Positions 44,011 to 51,897 of a DNA stretch of 64,000 bases are shown in pieces. Position 1 is the first letter of the stretch. Each line of letters opens with the position of its first letter. The translations under genes and the position numbers were made by a program. The stretch is from Bog-473 sp963843365 (lineage in GTDB: Bacteria > Actinomycetota > Acidimicrobiia > Acidimicrobiales > RAAP-2). The notes beneath the pieces are model-generated. The model did no database searches. It saw only the letters and a program-made list of their open reading frames with translations, and was not told where the DNA came from. The DNA is taken from NCBI GenBank assembly GCA_963843365.1, contig CAWJKG010000002.1:806001-870000 (forward strand). Direction: 5' to 3'.

Positions 44011-44781
44011 ATGCCGTCTGACCGCGTGCCGGTGACCTTCCCCTCGTTCGACAATCCCGAGGACGAGCGCAGGCATCGCAAGCAGCGTCTCGCCGCCGCC
44101 TTCCGCCTGTTCGGCCACTTCGGGTTCGACGAAGGCATCGCCGGGCACATCACGGCGCGGGATCCGGAGCTCCTGGATCACTTCTGGGTGAATCCGTTCG
44201 GCATGAACTTCAAGATGATCCGCGTCAGGGATCTCATCCTGGTCAACGACAAAGGCGAGGTCGTCGACGGCAACTGGCCGGTCAACCTGGCCGCTTTCGC
44301 CATTCATTCACAGGTCCACGCAGCGAGGCCCGACGTCGTGGCGGCCGCGCACGCACACTCGGTGCACGGGAAGTCGTGGTCGTCGTTGCGCCGCTTGCTC
44401 GATCCGCTCACCCAGGACGCCTGTGCCTTCTACGGTGACCACGGGCTCTTCGACGATTACACCGGCGTGGTGCTCGACCTCGAGGAGGGCAAGCGCCTCG
44501 CCCACGCGCTGGGTGACAACAAGGCGGTCATTCTGTCGAACCATGGCCTGCTGACCGTCGGGCAGACCTCAGTCGACGAAGCCGCGTGGTGGTTCATCAC
44601 CATGGAGCGCACGTGCCAGGCACAGCTGCTGGCGGAGGCCGCCGGCGACCCCGTCCTCATCGATGCCGAGCAGGCGAAGAAGACGGCCGGCCAGGTCGGT
44701 CCCTGCATGGCCGGTTGGCGCGCCTTTCAGCCGCTGTACGAGTGGATCGTGTCGGTCCAGCCCGACTTCCTCGAAGAGTAG
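44011..44781 (+). CDS. Class II aldolase/adducin domain protein
   Basis: 256-residue class II aldolase-fold protein. Zinc ligands are in AAHAHSVHG (HxH near 113-115) and SNHGLL (third His). FHFGFDEGIAGHITARDP at the N-terminus is the family phosphate loop region. Related bacterial proteins act as aldolases on sugar phosphates, or as decarboxylases and hydratases in catabolic clusters, so the reaction is not settled. It stands alone, divergent from the TAP-type hydrolase and convergent with the ABM protein. Confidence 0.88.
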   Translation: MPSDRVPVTFPSFDNPEDERRHRKQRLAAAFRLFGHFGFDEGIAGHITARDPELLDHFWVNPFGMNFKMIRVRDLILVNDKGEVVDGNWPVNLAAFAIHSQVHAARPDVVAAAHAHSVHGKSWSSLRRLLDPLTQDACAFYGDHGLFDDYTGVVLDLEEGKRLAHALGDNKAVILSNHGLLTVGQTSVDEAAWWFITMERTCQAQLLAEAAGDPVLIDAEQAKKTAGQVGPCMAGWRAFQPLYEWIVSVQPDFLEE

Positions 44782-44794
44782 GCCGAGGCCGGGT

Positions 44795-45112
44795 TCAGGC
44801 GCCTTCGCTGACGCTTCCCCAACCCTGGCCCGGAGTATCGACGTGGATGATCTCGGGAGCCGCGGCCAGAAACCGTGGCATCTCCGTCATGGCTGCCTTG
44901 AAGTGGTCCGAGGACACATGGGCCTCCCCCGCCTCGGCGTCGACGAACCCCTCGATGAGGAACCAGAGGTTGGGATCGTCGGCGCTGCGGCACCAATCGA
45001 AGAACAGGTTGCCCGGCTCGGCCCGTGACGCCGCGATGTAGTCGGCGATGAGCGTCGGGAACTCGTCGGCGTACTTGGCCCGGACCGGCTGCTTCACCAC
45101 GTTGAAGATCAT
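44795..45112 (-). CDS. Antibiotic biosynthesis monooxygenase (ABM/YgiN) domain protein
   Basis: 105-residue ferredoxin-like dimeric barrel protein with FFDWCRSADDPNLWFLIEGFVD and SSDHFKAAMTEMPRFLA, typical of putative quinol monooxygenases of the YgiN group that oxidise phenols or quinols without a cofactor. Last gene of the reverse operon with P450, NTF2-like, Rieske and CMD proteins (31 bases after the P450 stop). Might process an oxidised intermediate or the quinone side product. Confidence 0.85.
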   Translation of the reverse strand: MIFNVVKQPVRAKYADEFPTLIADYIAASRAEPGNLFFDWCRSADDPNLWFLIEGFVDAEAGEAHVSSDHFKAAMTEMPRFLAAAPEIIHVDTPGQGWGSVSEGA

Positions 45113-45143
45113 CTGACACTCCCCTGCCGTACGTTCGGGCGTC

Positions 45144-46439
45144 TCACGCGGTGGCCTCGGCCGGAGTGAGCTCCAGGTGGAGCTTGGTCAGGCCACGCAG
45201 AATATAGGTCGGCATGTACTGGTACTTACGGGCGTCGGGCGGTCCGTGGTGTTCCTCGGAGATGCCGATGTGGACGGTGCGATCGAGGAGCCGTTCGATG
45301 CTCACCCGGGTCTCTAGACGGGCCAGCGGGCCCCCGGGGCAGCTGTGCACGCCACGGCCGAAGGCCAGGTGCTCGCGCGCGTTCTGGCGCTCGACGCGGA
45401 ACTCACCCGGGTCCGTGAACCGGCGCGGATCACGGTTGGCCGCCCCGTTGAGCACCATCACGGTGGACCCGGCCGGCAGATCCACGCCGCCGACCGTGGC
45501 GGGACAGCGTGACAGCCGGAAGTCACCCTTGACCGGCGCTTCCATGCGGAGCGTCTCCTCAATGAAGCCCGGGATCAGGTCGCGGCGCTCCCGCAGGAGC
45601 TCCTGGAGGTCCGGGCGGTCACCGATCAGCTGGAGCGCGGTGCCGAGCAGTCGGACCGTGGTCTCCTGCCCGGCGGCGAAGACATTGGTCGCCACCCGGA
45701 CCACGTCGATCACCTCGGGCAGCTCGCCGTTGGGGAACGTCGTCGTCGCCAACGCCGTGAGCACGTCGTCGCGCGGCGTCTTCCTGCGGTCCTCGATGTA
45801 CCGACTGAATCGGTCGTAGAGCCATTCCAGGGGGCTGTGCGACATCTCGGACTTGGTGCTCCCGACCGCGTTGTTCCCGGGCTGGCGGGCCAGCGCGTTG
45901 CGGAACTCCTCGTGATCGTCCTCGGGCACTCCGAGGAGGTCGGCGATGACGAACAACGCGAACGGCGTGGCGTACTCCCCGACCAGCTCGCACCGGCCCC
46001 GACCGATGAACTCGTCGATCTGGCGGTCCGCCAGCCGCCAGACGAAGTCCTCGTTCTCCTTGAGCCGCTTCGGGGTGAGCTGGCGCATCAGGAGATGCCG
46101 GTGATCGTGATGCAATGGCGGATCCATCGTGATGATCTGATCGCTGAACGGCAGGGCCGCCCGGTGCTCCTCGATCAGCTCGCTCACGTTCTCGCGTCCT
46201 TCGAGCGGCACCGGGAAACCGGGAAACGGACCGGTGACGGAATTGCAGGACGAGAACGTGTCCGGATCGGTGTAGACGGCAAAGGCCTCGTCGTACCCGG
46301 TGACCATGTACACCCCGTGGTTGGGCTCCTGGCGTACCGGGCACTGCTCTCGCAGCCAATCGAAGTAGGGGTAGGGATCGGCCACGGTCTCGGTGCCACG
46401 GAAGAAGTCCAAGGCGTCGTAGTCGATGGCGTCGGTCAT
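45144..46439 (-). CDS. Cytochrome P450
   Basis: Soluble P450 of 431 residues. I-helix AGQETTVRLL, ExxR in EETLRMEA, heme loop FGRGVHSCPGGPL with Cys 367. Its ATG overlaps the NTF2-like gene's stop (ATGA). It belongs to the same subfamily as the P450 at 40375. In the operon with a Rieske oxygenase it would add a second oxygenation step to one substrate. No ferredoxin gene is nearby. Confidence 0.95.
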   Translation of the reverse strand: MTDAIDYDALDFFRGTETVADPYPYFDWLREQCPVRQEPNHGVYMVTGYDEAFAVYTDPDTFSSCNSVTGPFPGFPVPLEGRENVSELIEEHRAALPFSDQIITMDPPLHHDHRHLLMRQLTPKRLKENEDFVWRLADRQIDEFIGRGRCELVGEYATPFALFVIADLLGVPEDDHEEFRNALARQPGNNAVGSTKSEMSHSPLEWLYDRFSRYIEDRRKTPRDDVLTALATTTFPNGELPEVIDVVRVATNVFAAGQETTVRLLGTALQLIGDRPDLQELLRERRDLIPGFIEETLRMEAPVKGDFRLSRCPATVGGVDLPAGSTVMVLNGAANRDPRRFTDPGEFRVERQNAREHLAFGRGVHSCPGGPLARLETRVSIERLLDRTVHIGISEEHHGPPDARKYQYMPTYILRGLTKLHLELTPAEATA

Positions 46440-46855
46440 GCTGTCTCCTTGCGTGGCGGTGTATCGGTCACGAACGAGGCGGCGCGGTGCCGGAACCGCC
46501 AGACGGCATCCTCGCGCCGCAGCTGGTCCCGGTAGCGCCCGACAAGCTTGATCTCCCAGCCGGTCTCGCCCAGCAGAATGAAGACCACGTCGCTGACCGC
46601 CGTCGCCTCGTTCTCTGTCCAGGCCTCGATGGCGGTGTTCACCACGAGATGGCGTTGGGGCCGCCGCGGCGCCCACTTCGTGTAGGCCTCTCTCAGGCCA
46701 ACGTGGCCCTCGTGCGTGCCCATGCCGGGGATGTCGCAGACGCCATCGGCGCAGAAGGTGGCGACGACGTCGTCCGTCCGGCCGTCGTCGAGCGCCTGTG
46801 CGTAGGTGGCGAGCGCGGCCCGCACCCCTTCGGACACGTCGGCGAACGTCGTCAC
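46436..46855 (-). CDS. NTF2/SnoaL-like domain protein
   Basis: 139-residue cone-fold protein: VRAALATYAQALDDGRTDDVVATFCADGVCDIPGMG, then WKFRH-type ending (AVWRFRHRAASFVTD). Some relatives are small beta subunits of ring-hydroxylating oxygenases; since a Rieske alpha subunit is encoded immediately upstream (36 bases), a beta-subunit-like role is possible, though SnoaL_4 proteins also act alone. Coupled to the P450 by a 4-base overlap. Confidence 0.87.
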   Translation of the reverse strand: MTTFADVSEGVRAALATYAQALDDGRTDDVVATFCADGVCDIPGMGTHEGHVGLREAYTKWAPRRPQRHLVVNTAIEAWTENEATAVSDVVFILLGETGWEIKLVGRYRDQLRREDAVWRFRHRAASFVTDTPPRKETA

Positions 46856-46891
46856 TGGCTCATCCCTTCGGTCATCATTCCGTCTCGCCCC

Positions 46892-48235
46892 TCAGAACCC
46901 CAGGTCCACCACGGGCCGCTCCAGCGGGTTGAGGTTGATCTCTTTGAGGGCGCGGGCGAGCTCTTCGTGGCTGAGCCCGGCCAGATACCCGTCGAGGGTG
47001 CGCTCGAAGTTGGCGATGCCCCCCTCGATGCCTTCGGACAGGCGCATGTACTCGAAGCCCGCATTGTGCAGGCCCTCTTGTTGGCGCGGCAGGTTGGAGA
47101 AGTCCTGGGTCGGGATGGGCGGGACCCGCGGGTCGTCGTGGGCCCAGGGCTCGGGGGGCGCTGGTGGCTCTGGTTCTTGGCCTTCGGGATAGCGGGTGAG
47201 GGACCAGATCTCCATGAGGGTCTCTTCTGGTCCCAAGGGCCGGAAGCGATAGGCGCTGGCGCTCGAGTACATGGGCAGGACGAAGTAGTGGGGGAAGCAG
47301 TAGTACATGGTCTCGCCGATGCCCCGCTCCACCAGGTCGTTGAGGTCGGGCATGTCCGCCCCGCGCCCTGCGTGCCAGGCCACCACGGCGTCGTTGAGGC
47401 CCCGGTGCCAGCTCTCCATGGCCTCTTTGGAGGTCTCGGGCAAGGCAACGGTGCGCCGGCCCTCGGCCACGGCCACGTCGTTGGCGTGGACCATGCCCGC
47501 CATGCCCTCGCTCATGACGTGGAGATAGTGCAGCTCGGCGTCGACGAAGGCGGCGGCGTCGAAGGCGGCGGGGTCCTTGGGGGCGAAGCGCTTGGGGATG
47601 ACCAGTTCGGGATGGGTCTCGATGACGTGGTACTGCTCCAAGAAGGCCTCTTGGGCCAGCTTCCAGTTGACCGGGAGGGCGAAGGCGTGCCACCACTCGG
47701 CGCGCAAGGAGGCGACCTTCCACTCGTCCATGATGGTGGCGAAGGGCTCGATGCACTCTCGCAAGGGCGGGGCGCCGGGGTCGAGGTTGATCCACGCAGC
47801 GCCGCCCCAGACCTCGCAGCGCACCGGGACCAGGTCGATGGAGCCCTCCTCGAGGTTGGCCTCTGAGAACGAGCGCGCCCTCGAGACGAAGGTGTTGACC
47901 CCGTCGAGGCCGTAGCACCAGCCGTGGAAGGGGCAGGTGAAGCCGGACTTGAGCGTCCCGGTGCCTTCGACCACCTTGACCCCGCGGTGGCGACACGAGT
48001 TCTCAAAGGCCCCGACCGCACCCGACTCGTCGCGCACCACCACCACGGAGCGGTCCAAGATCTCGTACTCGACGTAGTCGCGGGCACGGGGGATCTCTTC
48101 GAGGCGACACGCCATCTGCCAGACCCGGGGCCAGAGCCGCTCGGCCTCGAGGGCGTAGAAGGCGGGGTCGTAGTAGCGCTCTTTGGGGATGCGGTCGGCG
48201 ACGGTGACCTCGTGGGGAACGCCGAGGGTTCTCAT
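46892..48235 (-). CDS. Rieske 2Fe-2S ring-hydroxylating oxygenase, alpha subunit
   Basis: Intact terminal oxygenase of 447 residues. Rieske ligands are SCRHRG and CPFHGW (C-x-H-x17-C-x2-H); the mononuclear Fe site is LEQYHVIETHPEL (H-x4-H), with the bridging Asp region nearby. It hydroxylates or demethylates with electrons from a separate reductase, which is not encoded in this operon. The only oxygenase reductase in the window is the damaged gene at 18837. ATG 48235 overlaps the CMD gene's stop by 4 bases. C-terminal half (LSHEELARALKEINLNPLERP) is unusual and may aid subfamily assignment. Confidence 0.95.
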   Translation of the reverse strand: MRTLGVPHEVTVADRIPKERYYDPAFYALEAERLWPRVWQMACRLEEIPRARDYVEYEILDRSVVVVRDESGAVGAFENSCRHRGVKVVEGTGTLKSGFTCPFHGWCYGLDGVNTFVSRARSFSEANLEEGSIDLVPVRCEVWGGAAWINLDPGAPPLRECIEPFATIMDEWKVASLRAEWWHAFALPVNWKLAQEAFLEQYHVIETHPELVIPKRFAPKDPAAFDAAAFVDAELHYLHVMSEGMAGMVHANDVAVAEGRRTVALPETSKEAMESWHRGLNDAVVAWHAGRGADMPDLNDLVERGIGETMYYCFPHYFVLPMYSSASAYRFRPLGPEETLMEIWSLTRYPEGQEPEPPAPPEPWAHDDPRVPPIPTQDFSNLPRQQEGLHNAGFEYMRLSEGIEGGIANFERTLDGYLAGLSHEELARALKEINLNPLERPVVDLGF

Positions 48236-48855
48236 GGCGCCTGCAGGTCGTCGTCGAGCGGGACCGCGAACGACCGCAGCGCCATGGCCAGCACGTCGTA
48301 GGCGCCGACGGTGAACACGACGTCCATCAGCTGGTGTTCCGCCAACTCGCCGGTCAGCGTCGACCAGGTGGCATCGCTGATGCGGGCGTCCGCCAGGAGC
48401 TCGTCGGCGGCCCGGAGCAGCGACTGCTCGAGGGTGGACCACCCGGACGCGTCCGGTCCCTGGGGGACACGAGCCACTTCGTCGGGCGTGACGCCGTTGT
48501 CGTCGGCGCTGGCCACGTGCTGCCGCCACATGTAGTCCGACGACCGGTTGGCGGCCACGCGCAGGACCAGGAGCTCACGGTGGCGTGGCGTCAGCGACGA
48601 CCCGTACATGACATGCCCGCTGAGCGTGTTGTAGGCGAGCGCGGCCTCGGGGTACCGGGCCAGCACGCCCAGGGCGTTCAACCCTTTGGGCCGGTTCTCC
48701 CCCTTGGGCCGCCCGGTCGGCGGCAGCAGCGGAGCCAGCGCCTGGCCGGCCTCCTTGGACCACTCACCGGGAGGGAGCGGCGTCAGCCGCGGGGACTCGG
48801 CGTCGCGGCCACCGTCGACTCCTCGCGATGGCGTCGGCGCCCCGTCACCGCTCAT
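48232..48855 (-). CDS. Carboxymuconolactone decarboxylase (CMD/AhpD fold) family protein
   Basis: 207-residue CMD protein: TPRHRELLVLRVAANRSSDYMWRQHVASADDNGVTPDEV is the core helix pair, seen across about residues 95-135. No CxxC, so peroxidase activity is unlikely. First gene of the Rieske/P450 operon; ATG 48855 chosen over the longer open frame because upstream sequence lacks similarity. Its promoter region contains the shared 14-base motif at 48982. The reaction is unknown; the homologue at 37044 also accompanies CoA-pathway genes. Confidence 0.85.
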   Translation of the reverse strand: MSGDGAPTPSRGVDGGRDAESPRLTPLPPGEWSKEAGQALAPLLPPTGRPKGENRPKGLNALGVLARYPEAALAYNTLSGHVMYGSSLTPRHRELLVLRVAANRSSDYMWRQHVASADDNGVTPDEVARVPQGPDASGWSTLEQSLLRAADELLADARISDATWSTLTGELAEHQLMDVVFTVGAYDVLAMALRSFAVPLDDDLQAP

Positions 48856-48978
48856 GGCGCAGAATGCCTGAATGCGACGCCCGCCCGCGCACCGCCCCGA
48901 GCGCCCGGGGTTCGCGTCGTCAGGACTGCCATCGACCAAGCCTCCTCGTGCCTGGGGCAGGCACGACAGTCAAGATAT

Positions 48979-48997
48979 ACTAACCGGTCGGTACAAT
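48979..48997. promoter_or_regulatory. Operator copy 1 of shared motif (AACCGGTCGGTACA)
   Basis: ACTAACCGGTCGGT (48979-48992) is an imperfect palindrome around ACCGGT; AACCGGTCGGTACA (48982-48995) is identical, on the other strand, to copy 2 at 51803-51816. TACAAT (48992-48997) overlaps its end and could be the -10 for the BVMO. It lies 82 bases before the BVMO start and 124 before the reverse CMD start. Confidence 0.65.
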
Positions 48998-49077
48998 CCG
49001 CATGGTGGGCACCGGCGCTCCAGGCGGACAGCTGCGGGTGTGGCGCACCCGCGACGTGCCCTTCGCCGCGGAGACCC

Positions 49078-50697
49078 ATGACATCCCCCCACGCCGCATC
49101 CGACCACAGCACCCCTGACGTCGACGTGCTCGTCGTGGGCGCGGGCATCACCGGTATCTACCAGCTCCACCTGGCGCGCGAGGCGGGCTTCTCCGTCCAG
49201 CTCCTCGAGGCGGGCCAGGGTGTCGGCGGCACCTGGTACTGGAACCGCTACCCCGGGGCGCGCTTCGACTCGGAGAGCTACACCTACGCCTACCTGTTCT
49301 CGAGAGAGTTGTTCGAGGACTGGCAGTGGCGGGAGCACTTCGCCGAGCAGCCGGAGATCGAGCGCTACCTCAACCACGTGGTCGACCGGTTCGACCTCCG
49401 ACGCCACATGCGCTTCGGCACCCGGGTGACGTCGGCGGACTACGACGAGACCTCCGGGCTCTGGACCGTGGTCGATGGCGGCGGGCAGCGGACCCGGGCC
49501 CGCTACTTCGTGGCCGCCACGGGCGTGCTCTCGGTGCCGTACTTCCCCGACGTGCCGGGACGCGAGTCGTTCGAGGGCGTGTCGCACCACACGGGCCTGT
49601 GGCCGGCGGCCCCCGTCGACTTCACCGGGAAACGCGTCGCCGTCGTCGGCACCGGCTCGAGCGGCGTGCAGATCATTCCGATCATCGCCGAAGTGGCGGC
49701 CTCGGTGACCGTCTACCAGCGCTCTCCCAACTGGTGCACGCCGCTCAACAACGGGCCCATCACCGACGAGGAGCAGGCGCAGCTCCGGAAGAACTTCGAG
49801 TCCATGCGGGAGACACTCAACACGTCGCCGAGCGGGTTTCTCCACGTGGCCAACGAGCGCGCCGCCTTCGACGACTCGGAGGAGGAGCGCGCTGCCTTCT
49901 TCGAAGAGATGTGGCGGAGTCCGGGGTTCTCCAAGCTCACCAGCAACTACAGCGACGTGCTGTTCGACCGTGAGGCCAACGCGGCGTGGTGCGCCTTCCT
50001 GGCCGACAAGATCCGGAGCATCGTCGAAGACCCCGCCATCGCCGCCAAGCTGATCCCGAGCGACCACCGCTTCGGCGAGAAGCGACCGCCGTTCGTCACC
50101 GCCTATTTCGAGGCGTACAACCGGCCCAACGTGGAACTGGTGGACCTGCGGGCCGAGCCGATGGTGCGTGTGACCCCGCAGGGCATTGAGACGTCGGACG
50201 CCTTGCGGGAGTTCGACGTCATCGTCTGGGCCACCGGGTTCGACTTCGGCACGGGGGCGCTGTCCCGCATGGGCATCCGCGGCCGCGCTGGCCTGGCGCT
50301 GAACGACCACTGGGCCGACGGGCCGCGGACCTTCCTCGGGATCCAGACGACCAGGTTTCCGAACTTCTTCTTCCCCGGCGGTCCGCACGCGGCCGCCGGC
50401 AACAACCCCCGCTACAACGGCGACCAGGTCGAGTTCATCACCGACCTCCTCGTGGACCTGCGGGCCGCCGGCTACCACGTCATTGAGGTGCGCGATGCCG
50501 CCGAGGAGAAGTGGACCACCATGGTGGACCGCTGGGCGACCAAGGCGCCTTCCTTTGGCGAAAGCAGCTACTACTTCGGGACCAACATCCCGGGGAAGCC
50601 GCGGAAATACCTCCTGAACTCGGCGGGGCGGCCGAAGCTCCTGGCCGAGATCGCCAAGGTCAAGGAGACCGACTACGAGGCTTTTGCCCGCACCTAA
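49078..50697 (+). CDS. Type I Baeyer-Villiger monooxygenase (flavin-containing, CHMO-like)
   Basis: 539-residue FAD/NADPH enzyme converting a ketone to an ester or lactone. Two dinucleotide motifs, VVGAGITGIY (21-26) and VVGTGSSGVQ, flank the BVMO fingerprint FEGVSHHTGLW at 165-175, which fits FxGxxxHxxx(W/D) exactly. GGTWYWNRYPGARFDSESYTY is the cyclohexanone-monooxygenase-type N-terminal signature, spread over about residues 50-70. It faces the Rieske/P450 operon across the shared operator and ends overlapping the convergent cyclase-family gene (TAA/TAG share two bases). Ring ketone substrate likely. Confidence 0.95.
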   Translation: MTSPHAASDHSTPDVDVLVVGAGITGIYQLHLAREAGFSVQLLEAGQGVGGTWYWNRYPGARFDSESYTYAYLFSRELFEDWQWREHFAEQPEIERYLNHVVDRFDLRRHMRFGTRVTSADYDETSGLWTVVDGGGQRTRARYFVAATGVLSVPYFPDVPGRESFEGVSHHTGLWPAAPVDFTGKRVAVVGTGSSGVQIIPIIAEVAASVTVYQRSPNWCTPLNNGPITDEEQAQLRKNFESMRETLNTSPSGFLHVANERAAFDDSEEERAAFFEEMWRSPGFSKLTSNYSDVLFDREANAAWCAFLADKIRSIVEDPAIAAKLIPSDHRFGEKRPPFVTAYFEAYNRPNVELVDLRAEPMVRVTPQGIETSDALREFDVIVWATGFDFGTGALSRMGIRGRAGLALNDHWADGPRTFLGIQTTRFPNFFFPGGPHAAAGNNPRYNGDQVEFITDLLVDLRAAGYHVIEVRDAAEEKWTTMVDRWATKAPSFGESSYYFGTNIPGKPRKYLLNSAGRPKLLAEIAKVKETDYEAFART

Positions 50698-51752
50698 ACC
50701 GTTGCCACCGGCGTCAACGGTGAGCCCACGACGCCGGGAAGACGCAGTGGCGGCGCGGTGAGGAGGAAGCGGTTCCGGTTGTGGGCGCGCAGCCAGGCGG
50801 CCAGTTCGTGCAGGTACCACATTTCGCCGAGAGGGACGCCGAGCTTGAAGAGGCAGAGGTTGTGGATCGGGAGGAAGGAGTGCCTGCTCTCGTCGCGATC
50901 CTTGCCGAGGAGGCCTTCCACGGCGTAGTTGTCCGCCACCAACGCCGAAATCTGTGACTCGGCGATCCAGTCCAACAACGACGGGTCACGGGCGTCGAGA
51001 TACGAACAGAGCGTGTGAATCTTCACCGGGTCGGGATCGCGATTCCACGCCAGGATCTCCGTGGCGAACCCGGTGTGCAGCAGCAGCATGTCGCCGGGCT
51101 CCACGACGACGTTGTCCGCCGCCATGATCTCCTCGAGAGTCGTGCGATCGACGCCCCGCCACTCGTGGCCGAGGTGGTGGGCCAGGTCGACGAGGACACC
51201 GCGCCCCTGCACGCCGGTGGCCGCCATGTGCTCCAGGCCGAGGTGATGGGCGAAGCAACGATGGCGTCCACCATCGCCCGCGGCGTCGGGCTTCGGTCCC
51301 ACGAGGTCTTCGCCCGCTCGATAGCCGTTGTAGTACACCGCCTCTTCGACGCCGTCCCCGTCCGCGTCGAATTCGGCGCCGACGTGGGCCAGCGAGTCCC
51401 ACTGGGTCGAGTACTGCAGCGAGAGCGTCACCACGTCGTCCGCCCACACGTCCACGTACTTGGGGTCGCCGAACTTGTCCATGGCGCGCATGGGCACGTT
51501 GTAGAAGGTGTCGGGGTTGCCGTCCATGTCCTCGGTCGGCGAGATCACCGGCGGGTAGCGGCGCTGATTGAGCGCCGTCCCTCCGGGGTAGTCGAGCGGA
51601 AGGCTCAGGCAGAAGCTGATGCCCGCCTCGACTTCGCGCACGCCCTGGAGGACCTTTTCGGGGGTGAGCAGGTTGATGCGGCCGAGCTCGTCGTCGTCGC
51701 CCCAGTCCCCCCACGTCGAACCGGGAGGGCGCTGCTTCCACCGTGTGCTCAC
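50694..51752 (-). CDS. Cyclase family protein (kynurenine-formamidase-like metal hydrolase)
   Basis: 352-residue member of the 'cyclase' (PF04199) fold. The metal-site segment reads TQWDSLAHVGAEFD in place of the canonical HxGTHxDxPxH, a variation found in longer members; further features are GVLVDLAHHLGHEWRG, LLLHTGF and DNYAVEGLLG. Family enzymes hydrolyse amides or lactones. Start GTG 51752 behind GGAGGAGGGCGAC. Next to a BVMO, lactone hydrolysis is a natural guess, but other members act on formamides. Divergent from the amidohydrolase operon, sharing operator copy 2. Confidence 0.87.
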   Translation of the reverse strand: MSTRWKQRPPGSTWGDWGDDDELGRINLLTPEKVLQGVREVEAGISFCLSLPLDYPGGTALNQRRYPPVISPTEDMDGNPDTFYNVPMRAMDKFGDPKYVDVWADDVVTLSLQYSTQWDSLAHVGAEFDADGDGVEEAVYYNGYRAGEDLVGPKPDAAGDGGRHRCFAHHLGLEHMAATGVQGRGVLVDLAHHLGHEWRGVDRTTLEEIMAADNVVVEPGDMLLLHTGFATEILAWNRDPDPVKIHTLCSYLDARDPSLLDWIAESQISALVADNYAVEGLLGKDRDESRHSFLPIHNLCLFKLGVPLGEMWYLHELAAWLRAHNRNRFLLTAPPLRLPGVVGSPLTPVATV

Positions 51753-51797
51753 CGTCGCCCTCCTCCTCGCCGCCCGCGCCGCCGGCTGTCGTGCGCG

Positions 51798-51826
51798 TTG
51801 TCTGTACCGACCGGTTGGTCTAGAAT
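51798..51826 (+). promoter_or_regulatory. Promoter with operator copy 2 in the spacer
   Basis: TTGTCT (51798-51803), exactly 17 bases, TAGAAT (51821-51826) is a good sigma-70-type promoter for the amidohydrolase operon. The spacer is filled by ACCGACCGGTTGGT (51806-51819), a palindrome with one mismatched pair. The 14-mer TGTACCGACCGGTT (51803-51816) is the reverse complement of copy 1. Classic repressor geometry. Confidence 0.65.
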
Positions 51827-51897
51827 CGCGCTCAGAGTACCGCGTCCGTGCGCGCTCGAGCATCGATTCTGCGTCCCGCGCTGGAAGGGCACACACC

